A stretch of 64,000 nt of DNA, taken from assembly GCA_003243425.1 (NCBI GenBank), contig QFQP01000004.1:124001-188000 (forward strand), read 5' to 3'. The notes under the pieces are model-generated. The model saw only the letters and a list, made by a program, of their open reading frames with translations. It made no database searches and was not told the DNA's origin. This DNA comes from Archangium gephyra. Its GTDB lineage: Bacteria; Myxococcota; Myxococcia; Myxococcales; Myxococcaceae. A program made the position numbers and the translations under genes. Shown piece after piece: positions 7,748-16,820 of the stretch (positions within the stretch are counted from its first letter, which is position 1; each line of letters starts with the position of its first letter).

Positions 7748-9532
7748 CTAGTTCCCCGCCTCGTTGCCGAAGAGCGCCTTCTTCACGCGCGCCAGGTGCA
7801 GCCTGGCGACGTTGGTGACTTCCGGCGGCTGCGACTTGTCGTCGACGATCTCCTGCAGCAGCTTGGCGGTCTGAATGGTCGCTGCGCCCGAGAGGCCGGC
7901 GATGGCGAGCGTCTTGTCGGCGAGCAGCTTCTGTTTGTTGAACAGACCGCTCTTCTGGCTGAGCACCTGCTGGAAGAACTGAATGGCGCCGGGCATGCCG
8001 GTGGAACCCAGCGCCGCGTAGAAGCCTTCCTTCTCTTCCGGCTTCTTGTCTTCGAACGACTTCTCTTTCACCAGCCGCAGCAGATCGAGGTACGCCTTTT
8101 CGCGATCGAACTCGGGCAGCACGCGCGCGGCCTGCAACCGCACCTGCTGGGTGTCGTCTTCCATCAGCGCCGAGATGAGCTTGCGCGCTTCACCGGTGCG
8201 GCCACGCGCGATGATCGACATCACCTCGAGCTTCAACGCGAGGTTCTTCGTCTTGAGAATGGTGCCGAAGAACTTGAGCTTGTCGGGGTGGTTCGAGCGA
8301 TCGAGCACGTAGACCATGTCGCGCTGCATCTGCGGCTTGTCGGTGTTGCGGAGCTTGTCGACGAAGATGTCGGGGTTCTGCTTCGCGAAGCTGACCAGCA
8401 CGTCGTTGAGCAGCGTGCGGTTCTCGGGCAGCTGAACGACCTCGAGCGTGTTCAGCAGGGCAGGCACCGCGTCTGCGCTCACGTTGGTCAGGTACTTCAC
8501 GACCTCTGGCGGGTTCTTGAGCCGCGCGTACTTGATGATCTCGCCGATGCGGTTGAGGCGCTGCTCTTCACCCATGCGCGCGAGGAACCCGCGCAGCAGC
8601 TCGCCGATGGAGCTGTCGGTGCCCGCGCGCTGCTCCATGGCGCGGAGCTTGAGGACGACCTGGTTGATGATCGCGAAGTCTTCCTGCAGCAGCATGGCGT
8701 CGAGCAGCTGGCTGAACATTTCGCCGAGCAGCGCAGCGTCGGTCACGCCGTTTTCCACCACCTGAAACACGGCGCTGATGAGCTTGGGGAAGAGCCGCTG
8801 GTTCTCTTCTTCGTGCACCTCGCGCTGCAGGTTGGCCTTGAGCTCGGGCGTGGCGGTGACGCCGGTGATCACCACGCCGCGCATCTGATCGATGTTGTCC
8901 ATCTGCATCTCGAGGTCCTGCTCCGAGAGGCGCGCGAAGCGGATGTAGTCGTCGCTGTTGGTGCGCAGGCGGCGCTGGAGATAGTCGACGACCTTGTCGA
9001 CTTCGACCTGCACCTCTTCTTCGGACATCTCGTCGACCTTGAAGCCTTCGACCATGATGTATTCGAAGTTCGGCATCTGCGCGCGCCACAGCTGCGCGTT
9101 GATGTCGTCGGCACCGCGATCAGGGTCGGACAGGGCGATGGTGGTGAAGGTGGTCAGCTCTTCCAACGTGAACCCATCGCGGAAGATGATCTGTCGAATG
9201 CCGTCCTTGAAGAACTTGTACGGCATCGGGTTCTCTTCGGTGAACAGGTCCTGCTTGGCGATGGTGAAGTTGGTGATCTCCACGCGCAGGTTCAGCTGTT
9301 GATACTGCGCGGTGTACGCCTTGAGCGCTTCCCAGGCCTTGGTGAGGTACTCGCCGTATTTCGACTCGTTGTGGCGGTACATCGAGATCATCTTGAGGCC
9401 CTTGAGCAGGTGGTAGGCGACCTGACGGCCGGCCTCGACCTGCTTGCGGACGTTAGGGTCCGCCATGGGATCGGCGGGCTGACCTGTGACGGCTGAGTTC
9501 GAAGACGCGACGGGGCGATTCGGCATCGGCAT
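7748..9532 (-). CDS. HEAT-repeat protein
   Basis: 594 residues, almost entirely alpha-helical. The C-terminal half has HEAT-like units such as PDKLKFFGTILKTKNLALKL and ARKLISALMEDDTQQVRLQA, each pairing two helices. The N-terminal part (about 35-250) has no recognisable domain. No signal peptide or membrane segment is visible, so it is cytosolic. It shares with the downstream HD gene an opening stretch about tracking over time and stress in helices, and the 2-nt spacing suggests a complex. Minus-strand TACACT at 9546-9541 ends 8 nt before the ATG, so an internal, leaderless promoter is possible. Confidence 0.7.
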   Translation of the reverse strand: MPMPNRPVASSNSAVTGQPADPMADPNVRKQVEAGRQVAYHLLKGLKMISMYRHNESKYGEYLTKAWEALKAYTAQYQQLNLRVEITNFTIAKQDLFTEENPMPYKFFKDGIRQIIFRDGFTLEELTTFTTIALSDPDRGADDINAQLWRAQMPNFEYIMVEGFKVDEMSEEEVQVEVDKVVDYLQRRLRTNSDDYIRFARLSEQDLEMQMDNIDQMRGVVITGVTATPELKANLQREVHEEENQRLFPKLISAVFQVVENGVTDAALLGEMFSQLLDAMLLQEDFAIINQVVLKLRAMEQRAGTDSSIGELLRGFLARMGEEQRLNRIGEIIKYARLKNPPEVVKYLTNVSADAVPALLNTLEVVQLPENRTLLNDVLVSFAKQNPDIFVDKLRNTDKPQMQRDMVYVLDRSNHPDKLKFFGTILKTKNLALKLEVMSIIARGRTGEARKLISALMEDDTQQVRLQAARVLPEFDREKAYLDLLRLVKEKSFEDKKPEEKEGFYAALGSTGMPGAIQFFQQVLSQKSGLFNKQKLLADKTLAIAGLSGAATIQTAKLLQEIVDDKSQPPEVTNVARLHLARVKKALFGNEAGN

Positions 9533-9555
9533 CGCCGCGCAGTGTAGCGCTGGCG

Positions 9556-9969
9556 TCAGCGAATGGCGTCGCGCAAGCGGCGGGTGAGCACCTTGACGAT
9601 GCCCTGAGCGATCTCCGGCTTCTCGCTCATGATCTCCTGGAAGTCTTCCCGGGTGATCTTGAGGAGGTTGGTGTCGTCCACCGCGGTCACCGTCGCCGAA
9701 CGGGGAGAGGCGTCGAGAATCGCCATCTCACCGAAACACTCGCGCTCACCGAGCTCGGCGATCACGCGGTCGGCGCGGTGCACACGCACCTTACCGTCGA
9801 CCACCAGGTAGAGGGCGTCGCCCGATTCGCCCTCAGCGAAGATCTCGTCCTGCTGATCACGACGCTCTTCGGTCGAGATGAGCGCGATGGCAGCCAGATC
9901 TTCTCCGGGAATCTGGGAGAAGAGATCGATCGACTTGAGGAAGAGGACCTTCTCGACCGTGGAGAGCAT
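9556..9969 (-). CDS. Cyclic-nucleotide-binding domain protein
   Basis: A 137-residue single-domain protein. The CRP-like jelly roll includes FAEGESGDALYLVVDGKVRV and the phosphate-binding cassette FGEMAILDASPRSATV, which keeps the Glu and Arg that contact the ribose and phosphate of cAMP/cGMP. No DNA-binding domain follows, so it senses rather than binds promoters. The start is ATG 9969, although the frame is open far upstream inside the HEAT region of the preceding gene. It follows that gene by 44 nt. Its size and place suggest a detached regulatory subunit of the transporter-like protein. Confidence 0.8.
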   Translation of the reverse strand: MLSTVEKVLFLKSIDLFSQIPGEDLAAIALISTEERRDQQDEIFAEGESGDALYLVVDGKVRVHRADRVIAELGERECFGEMAILDASPRSATVTAVDDTNLLKITREDFQEIMSEKPEIAQGIVKVLTRRLRDAIR

Positions 9970-10013
9970 TCGGGCTGCAGCATCGTAACCGCGGGCCCCC
10001 AGAAGCGGGTGGG

Positions 10014-12896
10014 TTATCCGTGGGTCGCGGCCGCACTTCGCAGCGCGGCAGCTTGTTTCCGAACCAGGGGCGCGTCGTCCTTCAGGCGCTCTTCGAGCAG
10101 CGGGGCCGCGCGGGCGGGCGCCTTCCGGTTGATCGAAACGAGCGCGATCTCGCGAACCACGGGGTTGCCGTCGCTCAGTGAAGAGATGAGCAGATCGTCG
10201 CGCAGCGTTGCTTCGGGCGCGGCCTCCGACAGGCACCACGTCGCGCAGGCGCGAACCCAGGCGGCCTCGTCCTTCGTCAGCTCCGAGAGCATCACCTCGG
10301 CGGTGGCGGTCGGCACCGGGTAGAGCTCGGCGACGGCCTTGAGGCGCTCGGGGCGCGGCAGCTCTTCGACCAGCGGCAGGAACTTCGCCTTGAGCGTGCG
10401 CTCGAGCAGGTTGTCGAGCAGCTCGACGGCGTTGCCGCGGCGACGGCTGGCGTCGGCGGCGGTGGCGTCCTGAATGCCGGCGCTGATCTGCTCCATGTCG
10501 GCGTCGGGGTAGAGCACGGCCAACAGCAGGAACACGCGCCCTTCGACCTGCTTGACCTTCTCGAGCAACGCGGAGGCGAGCAGGGCACGGGCCGCTTCGA
10601 GCCCATCTCGCGGCGTATTGGGCCCGGGCAACGCGTCGAGCTGCAGCAGCTCGAGCTGGTGGAGCGCCCGCCACGCACGATCGAGCTCGCGATCGACGGC
10701 GCGCTTCACGGGGGTCAGATCCTTGAGCAGCAAGCGCTTGCCCTTCACGGCGCGCGCGAGCGATCGGTACATCACGCCGCGCAGCTCTTCGTCGGCCTCG
10801 TCGAGATGACGGGCGATGATCTCGAGCGCTTCGCTGGTGCCCAGCTTGCCCAGCACGCGGGCGATGGCGCGGCGAATGTGGCCGTCTTCGAGCTGGTTCG
10901 AGAGCACCTTGGCGAGCGTGGCGAGGATCGACGAGCCGTAGGCCGTCAGCGCCTGCGTCGCCTCGCGCAACGTCTCGCGAGACTGCGTGCGGTAGATGAG
11001 CGGAATGACGAACTCCGGGCTCTTGAGCATGCCCGCCGCCGTCACCGCCTCGCGGCGCACCCGAAGGTCGGGGTCGTTCATCAGCTGCAGCACCGGCTGG
11101 TAGAAGTTCTTCACGCCGATGGCGCCCAGCACCTTGGCGGCGTGTTGCCGCATCACCGGGTCTGCGTTGTCGATGAGCGCCTTGAGCGCCTCGGCCGCCA
11201 CCAGCACGCCGTCGAGCCCGCCGAAGCGGATCATGCCGGTGACGGCCGCGCTGCGAATGCGGGGGTCGGGGTCGGCGAGGAAGGGGCGAACGCTGCGCAC
11301 GGCCTTGTCGCGGCCCATGGCACAGAACGCGTCGATCGCCGCGGCGCGCACCGCGGGGTCTTGATCTTCGAAGCGACGGAACACCGAGTTGGCAAAGCGC
11401 ATCGTCTGCCGGTGCGCGTAGTACTCGAGCGCCTTCACCCGAACCGCCGACGAGCGGTGATCGAGCAGCGCTTCGACCCTCGCGTCCAGCTCGAGCTTCT
11501 CGAGGTGGGGCAGCAGCGAGACGGCGTTGAGCACCTCGAGCTCGTCGTCGCTGGCCAGCGCACGTTCGAGCACCTTGTTGGTGTTGCCGTCGATGACCTG
11601 ATGCCGCGCCGATTCGATGTCGAGGCGCCGCTGCTTGAGGTTGTCCTGCAGCGACTTGATGTACTTCGAGCGCATGCCGAGCACGACCGCCACCCACGCC
11701 AGCGCCAACAGCAACGAGAAGCCCGCGAGCTTGTAGGGATCTCCGCCCAGAAATGCCCGGTAGCCGGCGAGCGAGAGGCCGGCGAGGCCGATGGCGACCG
11801 GCTTCACCACGCCGTCGATGAACGCCTTGGCCGACACGCGAACCTGCGCTGGCACCGGCAGGTAGAGAATCTGCGTGGTCGCGTCGTTCACCGAATAGCG
11901 GAAGAGCGTGTCGGCGCCCTTGGCCATCGAAGCGGCCCAGAGCGTCGGGAAGATCAGCAGCGCAGCGTCACCGAGCGCCAGCGACACGGGCAGCACCGCC
12001 AGTGAACCGATCACGCCAGCGCGGTTGAGCAGCCGGCTGGTACCAAACAGCTGCAGCCCCAGCGCGAGCCCGCCGACGACGGCGCTGAAATAGCCGAAGT
12101 ACGCGGCGAGCTCGTCGCCCTTCATCTTGTCGGCGGCGACGACCTTGAACTGGAAGTCGATGAGCGTGGTGGTGAAGAAGGTGACCGCCGACAGAACCGC
12201 GACCGTTCGCAGATGCGAATCGTTGAGCACCTTGCTGGCGCCGCCGGTGCGCCTGGTGGCTGACGTCTTTCCGGTCGCGGCGCGGGCAAACAGCCGCTGA
12301 CGCCCCAGCCGCCCACCGGCGTAGCTCGCAGCCCCGGCCACGAAGAGCAGCACCGAGCACATCAACAACAGCGACGCGGTACCGAACTGCCGGGCGACCT
12401 GCGCGCCGAGCAGACCGATGAGGATGTTGGCGAAGGTGCCACCGGCGCCGATGAAGCCGTAGAGCCGCTTGGCTTCGCGTGCGTTGAACAGCTCGTTCGC
12501 GAGCGTCCAGAACTGCACGAGGATGAGCGCGCCCATCACTTCGACGTAGACGTAGATGACGCTGTAGATGCCCGGCGGCTGATACTTCTCGACGACCCAC
12601 AGAAGAATGAAGAGGCCGCCGAAGAGCGCCGCTGACCCGAGCGCCATGAGGTCGCGGCGGAGCCGATTGGCGAACTTCGCGTACAGCAGACCGCTGGCCG
12701 TCACGAAGATGGCGCTGAGCACGTACATCCACGCGAGCTGGCTGCGATCGCCGTGCGCGAGGAAGAGCGCGTCACGCACGGTTCGCCCGGTGAGGAAGGC
12801 TCCGACGGCGAAGAGGCTGTGGAAGAAGAGCGTGAAGGTGAGTTGCCGTTCACCGCGCCGGGCCGGCAGCACCATCTCGAGAATGCGCAGCAGCAC
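10014..12896 (-). CDS. Npt/NTT-like nucleotide transporter fused to HEAT repeats
   Basis: 960 residues. Residues about 1-420 carry roughly ten to twelve membrane helices with the pattern of ATP/ADP translocase-type (NTT/Npt) or MFS carriers (RQLTFTLFFHSLFAVGAFL; LIDFQFKVVAADKMKGDELA; QILYLPVPAQVRVSAKAFID). Residues about 430-960 are cytosolic HEAT repeats (VRVKALEYYAHRQTMRFANS; VRAAAIDAFCAMG; IRSAAVTGMIRFGG). Members in free-living bacteria have unknown substrates; nucleotide exchange is known only for parasite and plastid members. The transglutaminase gene ends 9 nt upstream. A separate cyclic-nucleotide-binding gene follows. Confidence 0.7.
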   Translation of the reverse strand: MLLRILEMVLPARRGERQLTFTLFFHSLFAVGAFLTGRTVRDALFLAHGDRSQLAWMYVLSAIFVTASGLLYAKFANRLRRDLMALGSAALFGGLFILLWVVEKYQPPGIYSVIYVYVEVMGALILVQFWTLANELFNAREAKRLYGFIGAGGTFANILIGLLGAQVARQFGTASLLLMCSVLLFVAGAASYAGGRLGRQRLFARAATGKTSATRRTGGASKVLNDSHLRTVAVLSAVTFFTTTLIDFQFKVVAADKMKGDELAAYFGYFSAVVGGLALGLQLFGTSRLLNRAGVIGSLAVLPVSLALGDAALLIFPTLWAASMAKGADTLFRYSVNDATTQILYLPVPAQVRVSAKAFIDGVVKPVAIGLAGLSLAGYRAFLGGDPYKLAGFSLLLALAWVAVVLGMRSKYIKSLQDNLKQRRLDIESARHQVIDGNTNKVLERALASDDELEVLNAVSLLPHLEKLELDARVEALLDHRSSAVRVKALEYYAHRQTMRFANSVFRRFEDQDPAVRAAAIDAFCAMGRDKAVRSVRPFLADPDPRIRSAAVTGMIRFGGLDGVLVAAEALKALIDNADPVMRQHAAKVLGAIGVKNFYQPVLQLMNDPDLRVRREAVTAAGMLKSPEFVIPLIYRTQSRETLREATQALTAYGSSILATLAKVLSNQLEDGHIRRAIARVLGKLGTSEALEIIARHLDEADEELRGVMYRSLARAVKGKRLLLKDLTPVKRAVDRELDRAWRALHQLELLQLDALPGPNTPRDGLEAARALLASALLEKVKQVEGRVFLLLAVLYPDADMEQISAGIQDATAADASRRRGNAVELLDNLLERTLKAKFLPLVEELPRPERLKAVAELYPVPTATAEVMLSELTKDEAAWVRACATWCLSEAAPEATLRDDLLISSLSDGNPVVREIALVSINRKAPARAAPLLEERLKDDAPLVRKQAAALRSAAATHG

Positions 12897-12905
12897 GCCG
12901 CGAGG

Positions 12906-14882
12906 CTAGCGCAGCGCTTCGAGGAGGGAGCGCCGTTCTTTCGAGCTCAACGGACGACCCCCGAAGCGCGCTTCGAGGTAGCGGCGCGTGGCGGTTCCCA
13001 CGGGGGCTGCCAGCGGGTGGTGTTCGGCCAGCAGCCTGCGGCTCAACGACTCGAGGTCTTCGCCGCGCGCGCGCAACTTCATGGCGTCGAGGCGGCGCTC
13101 GAGTTCGTTGAGAAAGCCGCTCGCCGGGTGTGCCTCGTCGACGCGGGTGAGACGTCGCCACAGCACCCACACCAGCGCTGCGGCGGCGACGGCGGCGAAG
13201 ATGGCGCGGGTGGGCGTCTTCGAGCTGCGGCGCGCGGCCGGAGCGTCGTCTTCTTCGTTGCGGCTGCCGGAGGGCGGGCGAATGAGGCCGCGCACGAACT
13301 GCCATTGATCGATGATCGAGTAGTCGACGACGCGAGAACGCCAGAGCTCCTCGATGCGCTCCACCGCGTCGATCACGCGCGCGAGCAACGGCGTGGGGCG
13401 CGAGCCGCGGCCGTCGTCAGGCGTGGCGTCGAAGGTCTGCCACCCGGAACCCGGAATGTAGGCCTCGACCCAGGCATGCGCGTCGCCGGCGCGCACCACG
13501 TAGCGTTCGCCGACCAGCTCGCCACCGAAGAAGCCGCCCACCACGCGCGACGGAATGCCGCGGGTGCGCAGCAATACCGCCAGCGCCGTCGCGAAGTGCT
13601 CGCAGTGACCGGCCTTCCGAACGAACAGGAAGTTCGCGAGGGGATCTTCGGCATCGGCGAGCTCGAGTGAGTATTCGAGGTTGGTGCGCAGCCACCGTTC
13701 GAGCCGCGTGGCCGTGCGTTGGGCGTCGGTCTCGTCACCCACGATCTGCTGCGCGAGCTGCGCGACGCGCGCGTCGATGGTGTCGGGCAGCGTCTTGAGC
13801 TTCTCGAGGCGCTCGGTGGTCTCATCTTCGCCGGGGAAGCTCTCCTTGCTCTGCACCGTGTACGCGTACGAGTTCGCGTCGGTGGCGAAGCGAACTTCTT
13901 CGTACGAGCTCTCGATCAACATCGCCGGGGTGGGCGTACCTCCGGTGTTGGCCGTCGCCGGTCCGAAGTACACGGGCTGCGAAAGGCCCACGAGCGTTCG
14001 CGAGCCGTAGGCCGGCAGCAACTCGATGCGTTGCACCAGCGCGTTGCGCACGTCACCGATGAGCACGCGCGGCGCCGGCGCGCTGGCGGTGCCGGTGCCA
14101 CTCCATTCACGGCCGTCGAAGGCGTCGAAGTGACGGCCGACCCAATAGCGATCGAGGCGCGTGGCCCGCGGCATCGGTTCGAGCTTCGCGCGCAGAACGA
14201 TGCGGGCGCTGGTCTTGATGTCGCCGCCACCGCCGAGCCTCACGCGATCGGTCATGCCCGTGGTGCCGCCCAGCAGACCCGCGCCCTGCGGCCGGCTGGC
14301 GACGTTCCACGACAATCGCGGGAAGAGGATGAAGAAGGCCACGCCGCCGAGCAGCGCGATCACCACCCCGATGCTGACCTGACCGAGCACCGGCGCGAGC
14401 GGCAGTTGCTCGTCGCGTTCCACCGGCCCTTCGATGACCGAGAGCCCGAGCGCGAGGCAGGCGAACGTGCCGAACGCCAGCAGGCAGAGCGCGTACCAGA
14501 CGTCACCGGAGAGCGCCGCGGCGCCGGCCATCAACAGCAGGGACGCCAGCAAGACCTGTTGATCGGTCGTCACCGTGGGGTCCGACAACATGCGATGCGC
14601 GGTGACCAGCGTGGCGAACGACACGGCGGCCACGACGAGGTCGAGCGCGCCGCGGAACACGAGCCCGAAGAGCACCGTCGCCGCCGCGAGCAGCACGATC
14701 ACCGACCACACCGTCTGCCCCGAGAACGGCCGCTTGCCCGCCCAGCTGACGAAGAACGCGAGCGCGAAGAGTCCGATCACGAACAGCGGAATCGAGCCCG
14801 ACAGCGCCACGGCCGCGAAGGCGGAGAGCGCCGCGAGATCGCGCAGCCGAAGCCGCAGCTTTCGCCGCTGTGCGAGCATCAT
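12906..14882 (-). CDS. Transglutaminase-like membrane protein (TgpA/DUF3488 type)
   Basis: 658 residues. About six N-terminal membrane helices (15-190) precede a periplasmic domain with the papain-like triad: Cys427 in GHCEHFA, His469 in GDAHAWVEAYIPG and Asp485 in FDATPDD. A last membrane helix lies at about 534-552, followed by a cytosolic DUF4129-like tail. This is the TgpA layout; P. aeruginosa TgpA is essential, with an unknown substrate. It overlaps the DUF58 gene by 4 nt, giving the standard MoxR-DUF58-transglutaminase trio seen in many bacteria. Confidence 0.87.
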   Translation of the reverse strand: MMLAQRRKLRLRLRDLAALSAFAAVALSGSIPLFVIGLFALAFFVSWAGKRPFSGQTVWSVIVLLAAATVLFGLVFRGALDLVVAAVSFATLVTAHRMLSDPTVTTDQQVLLASLLLMAGAAALSGDVWYALCLLAFGTFACLALGLSVIEGPVERDEQLPLAPVLGQVSIGVVIALLGGVAFFILFPRLSWNVASRPQGAGLLGGTTGMTDRVRLGGGGDIKTSARIVLRAKLEPMPRATRLDRYWVGRHFDAFDGREWSGTGTASAPAPRVLIGDVRNALVQRIELLPAYGSRTLVGLSQPVYFGPATANTGGTPTPAMLIESSYEEVRFATDANSYAYTVQSKESFPGEDETTERLEKLKTLPDTIDARVAQLAQQIVGDETDAQRTATRLERWLRTNLEYSLELADAEDPLANFLFVRKAGHCEHFATALAVLLRTRGIPSRVVGGFFGGELVGERYVVRAGDAHAWVEAYIPGSGWQTFDATPDDGRGSRPTPLLARVIDAVERIEELWRSRVVDYSIIDQWQFVRGLIRPPSGSRNEEDDAPAARRSSKTPTRAIFAAVAAAALVWVLWRRLTRVDEAHPASGFLNELERRLDAMKLRARGEDLESLSRRLLAEHHPLAAPVGTATRRYLEARFGGRPLSSKERRSLLEALR

Positions 14883-15820
14883 GGCGATCGCTCCTGGAAC
14901 CCGAGCATCGCCAGCGCCGACAGAATGCGCTTCTCGTGCCCGGGGCCCGAGCCGGGCCGGAGCTTGCGCCCGCCGGCGTCGAGGCCCACGTCGTTGCCTT
15001 CATTCAACAGCCGATTGGTCAACGCCGCGGTCTCTTCACACGCGCGTTCCAGCGCTTCACCCGGCGTCACGTCGGGGATCTTGAGGGTGTATTGCTGGCG
15101 ATCTTCACGCTCGCGTTCGACCTTGAGCAGCCGGCCCACCGCGGCGCTCTTCTTCCAATGCACCCGGCGCGCGTCTTCGAGGTCGCCGATCTCACGGAGC
15201 CCCTGCACGTCTCCAGCGCCGTCACGATGGTGCTGGTTGCCGTGCTCACCCTGCTGAAGCCCTGAATCGGCGGCTGGCGGGTCACAGGTGAAGCCTCGGC
15301 GCGGCCACACCACCAGCGTGTCTTCCACCGGCGCCACGCGCGTCTTCTCGAAGAGCCCGAAGGGAAAGAACGTTGAGATGCGCAGCTCCTTGAGCGCGAC
15401 CGGCCCGCGTCGAGGCGCGGTGACGTCTGCGCGCGCGACGACCGGCGTTCCTGCCAGCACGGTCGGAATCCACGCCCAGCCCGACAGCGATGCATCGGCT
15501 TCCGCGATTCGAATCGCGAACGCGCGGCCCTTCGTTCTCGTGACTTCGTAGCGGAGCGGGAAGGGCTCCCCCGCGTACGCGCCGTCGGGCAACACGCGGC
15601 GCACCTTGAGATCGGCGATCACGCGCTCCGACAACACGCCGGACAACACGATGATCGCGAGCAGAAAGCCGAGCACCAGGTACAGCAGGTTGTTGCCGGT
15701 GTTCAGCGCGCCCAGCCCGATGCCGACGGTGAGCACGAGGTACGTGCGACCGACGCGCGTGGCCTTGAGCGTGCGCGGTGGGCGCAGCCGACGTTTCCAA
15801 CGCTCACGCCACGTCGCCAT
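14879..15820 (-). CDS. DUF58 protein
   Basis: 313 residues. Two N-terminal membrane helices (about 30-65, LVLTVGIGLGALNTGNNLLY) precede the DUF58 core with RISTFFPFGLFEK and LREIGDLEDARRVHWKKSA, the family signature around Asp/Trp. DUF58 proteins resemble von Willebrand A domains and are near-constant partners of MoxR AAA+ ATPases. The gene lies 7 nt after moxR and overlaps the transglutaminase gene by 4 nt. Confidence 0.87.
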   Translation of the reverse strand: MATWRERWKRRLRPPRTLKATRVGRTYLVLTVGIGLGALNTGNNLLYLVLGFLLAIIVLSGVLSERVIADLKVRRVLPDGAYAGEPFPLRYEVTRTKGRAFAIRIAEADASLSGWAWIPTVLAGTPVVARADVTAPRRGPVALKELRISTFFPFGLFEKTRVAPVEDTLVVWPRRGFTCDPPAADSGLQQGEHGNQHHRDGAGDVQGLREIGDLEDARRVHWKKSAAVGRLLKVEREREDRQQYTLKIPDVTPGEALERACEETAALTNRLLNEGNDVGLDAGGRKLRPGSGPGHEKRILSALAMLGFQERSP

Positions 15821-15827
15821 CGTCGAT

Positions 15828-16769
15828 TCACCTCGGCGCCGGCACGCGACGCAGCAGCTCGGTCACGAGGTGCGATGCTTCGTCGCGGGCGAAGCTGCCG
15901 TGCGCGGAGCTCTTGAGAAGCAGGCGATGCGCGAGCGAGGGCACGGCCACGTCGCGAAGGTCGGCAGGCGTCACGAAGTCACGGCCTTCCCACAGCGCCA
16001 TCGCGCGCGCCGCCGACATCAGCGAGAGCACCGCGCGCGTCGAGATGCCGCGTTCAATCTCGGCGTGCTCGCGCGTGGCCGCGGCGATGCGAACGGCGTA
16101 GTCGGCGATGTCGCGAGACACCTTCACCGCATCGGCGGCCTGCTGCAGCTGCGCGAGCTCGGCGGCGTCGGCGATCGGCTTGAAGCTGTGGAGCGGATCT
16201 TCGCGACGGGTGATGAGCAGCTCGGTCTCGGCTTCCGGCGGCAGATGGCCGAGCGAGAGCCGCAGCAGAAAGCGGTCGAGCTGCGAGTCTGGCAGCGGGT
16301 AGGTGCCCGAGAGATCGAGCGGGTTCTGGGTGGCGATCACCGTGAACGGCTGCGGGAGCGTGTGGGTCACGCTGTCGAGCGAGACCTGCCCCTGCGCCAT
16401 GGCCTCGAGGAGCGCCGACTGCGTTCGCGGCGGCGCGCGGTTGAGCTCATCGGCCAGCACGAGCTGGTGGAAGATCGGGCCCGGGCGAAAGTCGAACCTG
16501 CCTTCCGCCTGCAGAAACACCTGCGCACCGAGAATGTCGCTGGGCAGCAGGTCGGCGGTGAATTGCACGCGCGCGAAGCTCATCGAAAAGCTGCGCGCGA
16601 TGCCTTCAGCCAACGTCGTCTTGCCCACGCCAGGCACGTCTTCGAGCAGCAGGTGCCCGCGGGCGACGAGGCAGGTGAGGGCCAACTTCACTTGCGGCGC
16701 CTTGCCCAGGACCAGCTGTCCAACGTGGTGCTGCAACTTCTGGAGGAGCTCGGGAGGTGACTGTGGCAT
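15828..16769 (-). CDS. MoxR-family AAA+ ATPase
   Basis: 313 residues with Walker A EDVPGVGKTTLAEG (43-56), Walker B LVLADELNRAPP (103-114), sensor ATQNPLDLSGTYPLPDSQLD and the C-terminal AAA lid. ATG 16769 matches the MoxR N-terminus (SPPELLQKLQHHVGQLVLGK). The frame is open well upstream, but that part lies antisense to mutL. MoxR ATPases act as chaperone-like remodelers for VWA/DUF58 partners. It is the first gene of the minus-strand unit and diverges from mutL. Confidence 0.9.
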   Translation of the reverse strand: MPQSPPELLQKLQHHVGQLVLGKAPQVKLALTCLVARGHLLLEDVPGVGKTTLAEGIARSFSMSFARVQFTADLLPSDILGAQVFLQAEGRFDFRPGPIFHQLVLADELNRAPPRTQSALLEAMAQGQVSLDSVTHTLPQPFTVIATQNPLDLSGTYPLPDSQLDRFLLRLSLGHLPPEAETELLITRREDPLHSFKPIADAAELAQLQQAADAVKVSRDIADYAVRIAAATREHAEIERGISTRAVLSLMSAARAMALWEGRDFVTPADLRDVAVPSLAHRLLLKSSAHGSFARDEASHLVTELLRRVPAPR

Positions 16770-16783
16770 CGCTTCTGGTGAGC

Positions 16784-16791
16784 AGTGTAAT
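16784..16791. promoter_or_regulatory. Overlapping divergent -10-like hexamers between moxR and mutL
   Basis: Within AGTGTAAT the plus strand reads TGTAAT (16786-16791, toward mutL) and the minus strand reads TACACT (16789-16784, toward moxR). The minus hexamer ends 14 nt before the MoxR ATG. Overlapping -10 boxes on opposite strands would make a compact bidirectional promoter within the 51-nt gap. The -35 boxes are weak on both sides. Confidence 0.35.
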
Positions 16792-16820
16792 GGCGGGGCA
16801 AGGTTCCGCACCTCGCAAAA

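Noticed and set aside
7796..9496. Long open frame on the plus strand across the HEAT gene
   Set aside because: It is the antisense shadow of a well-supported protein; high GC leaves opposite frames open.
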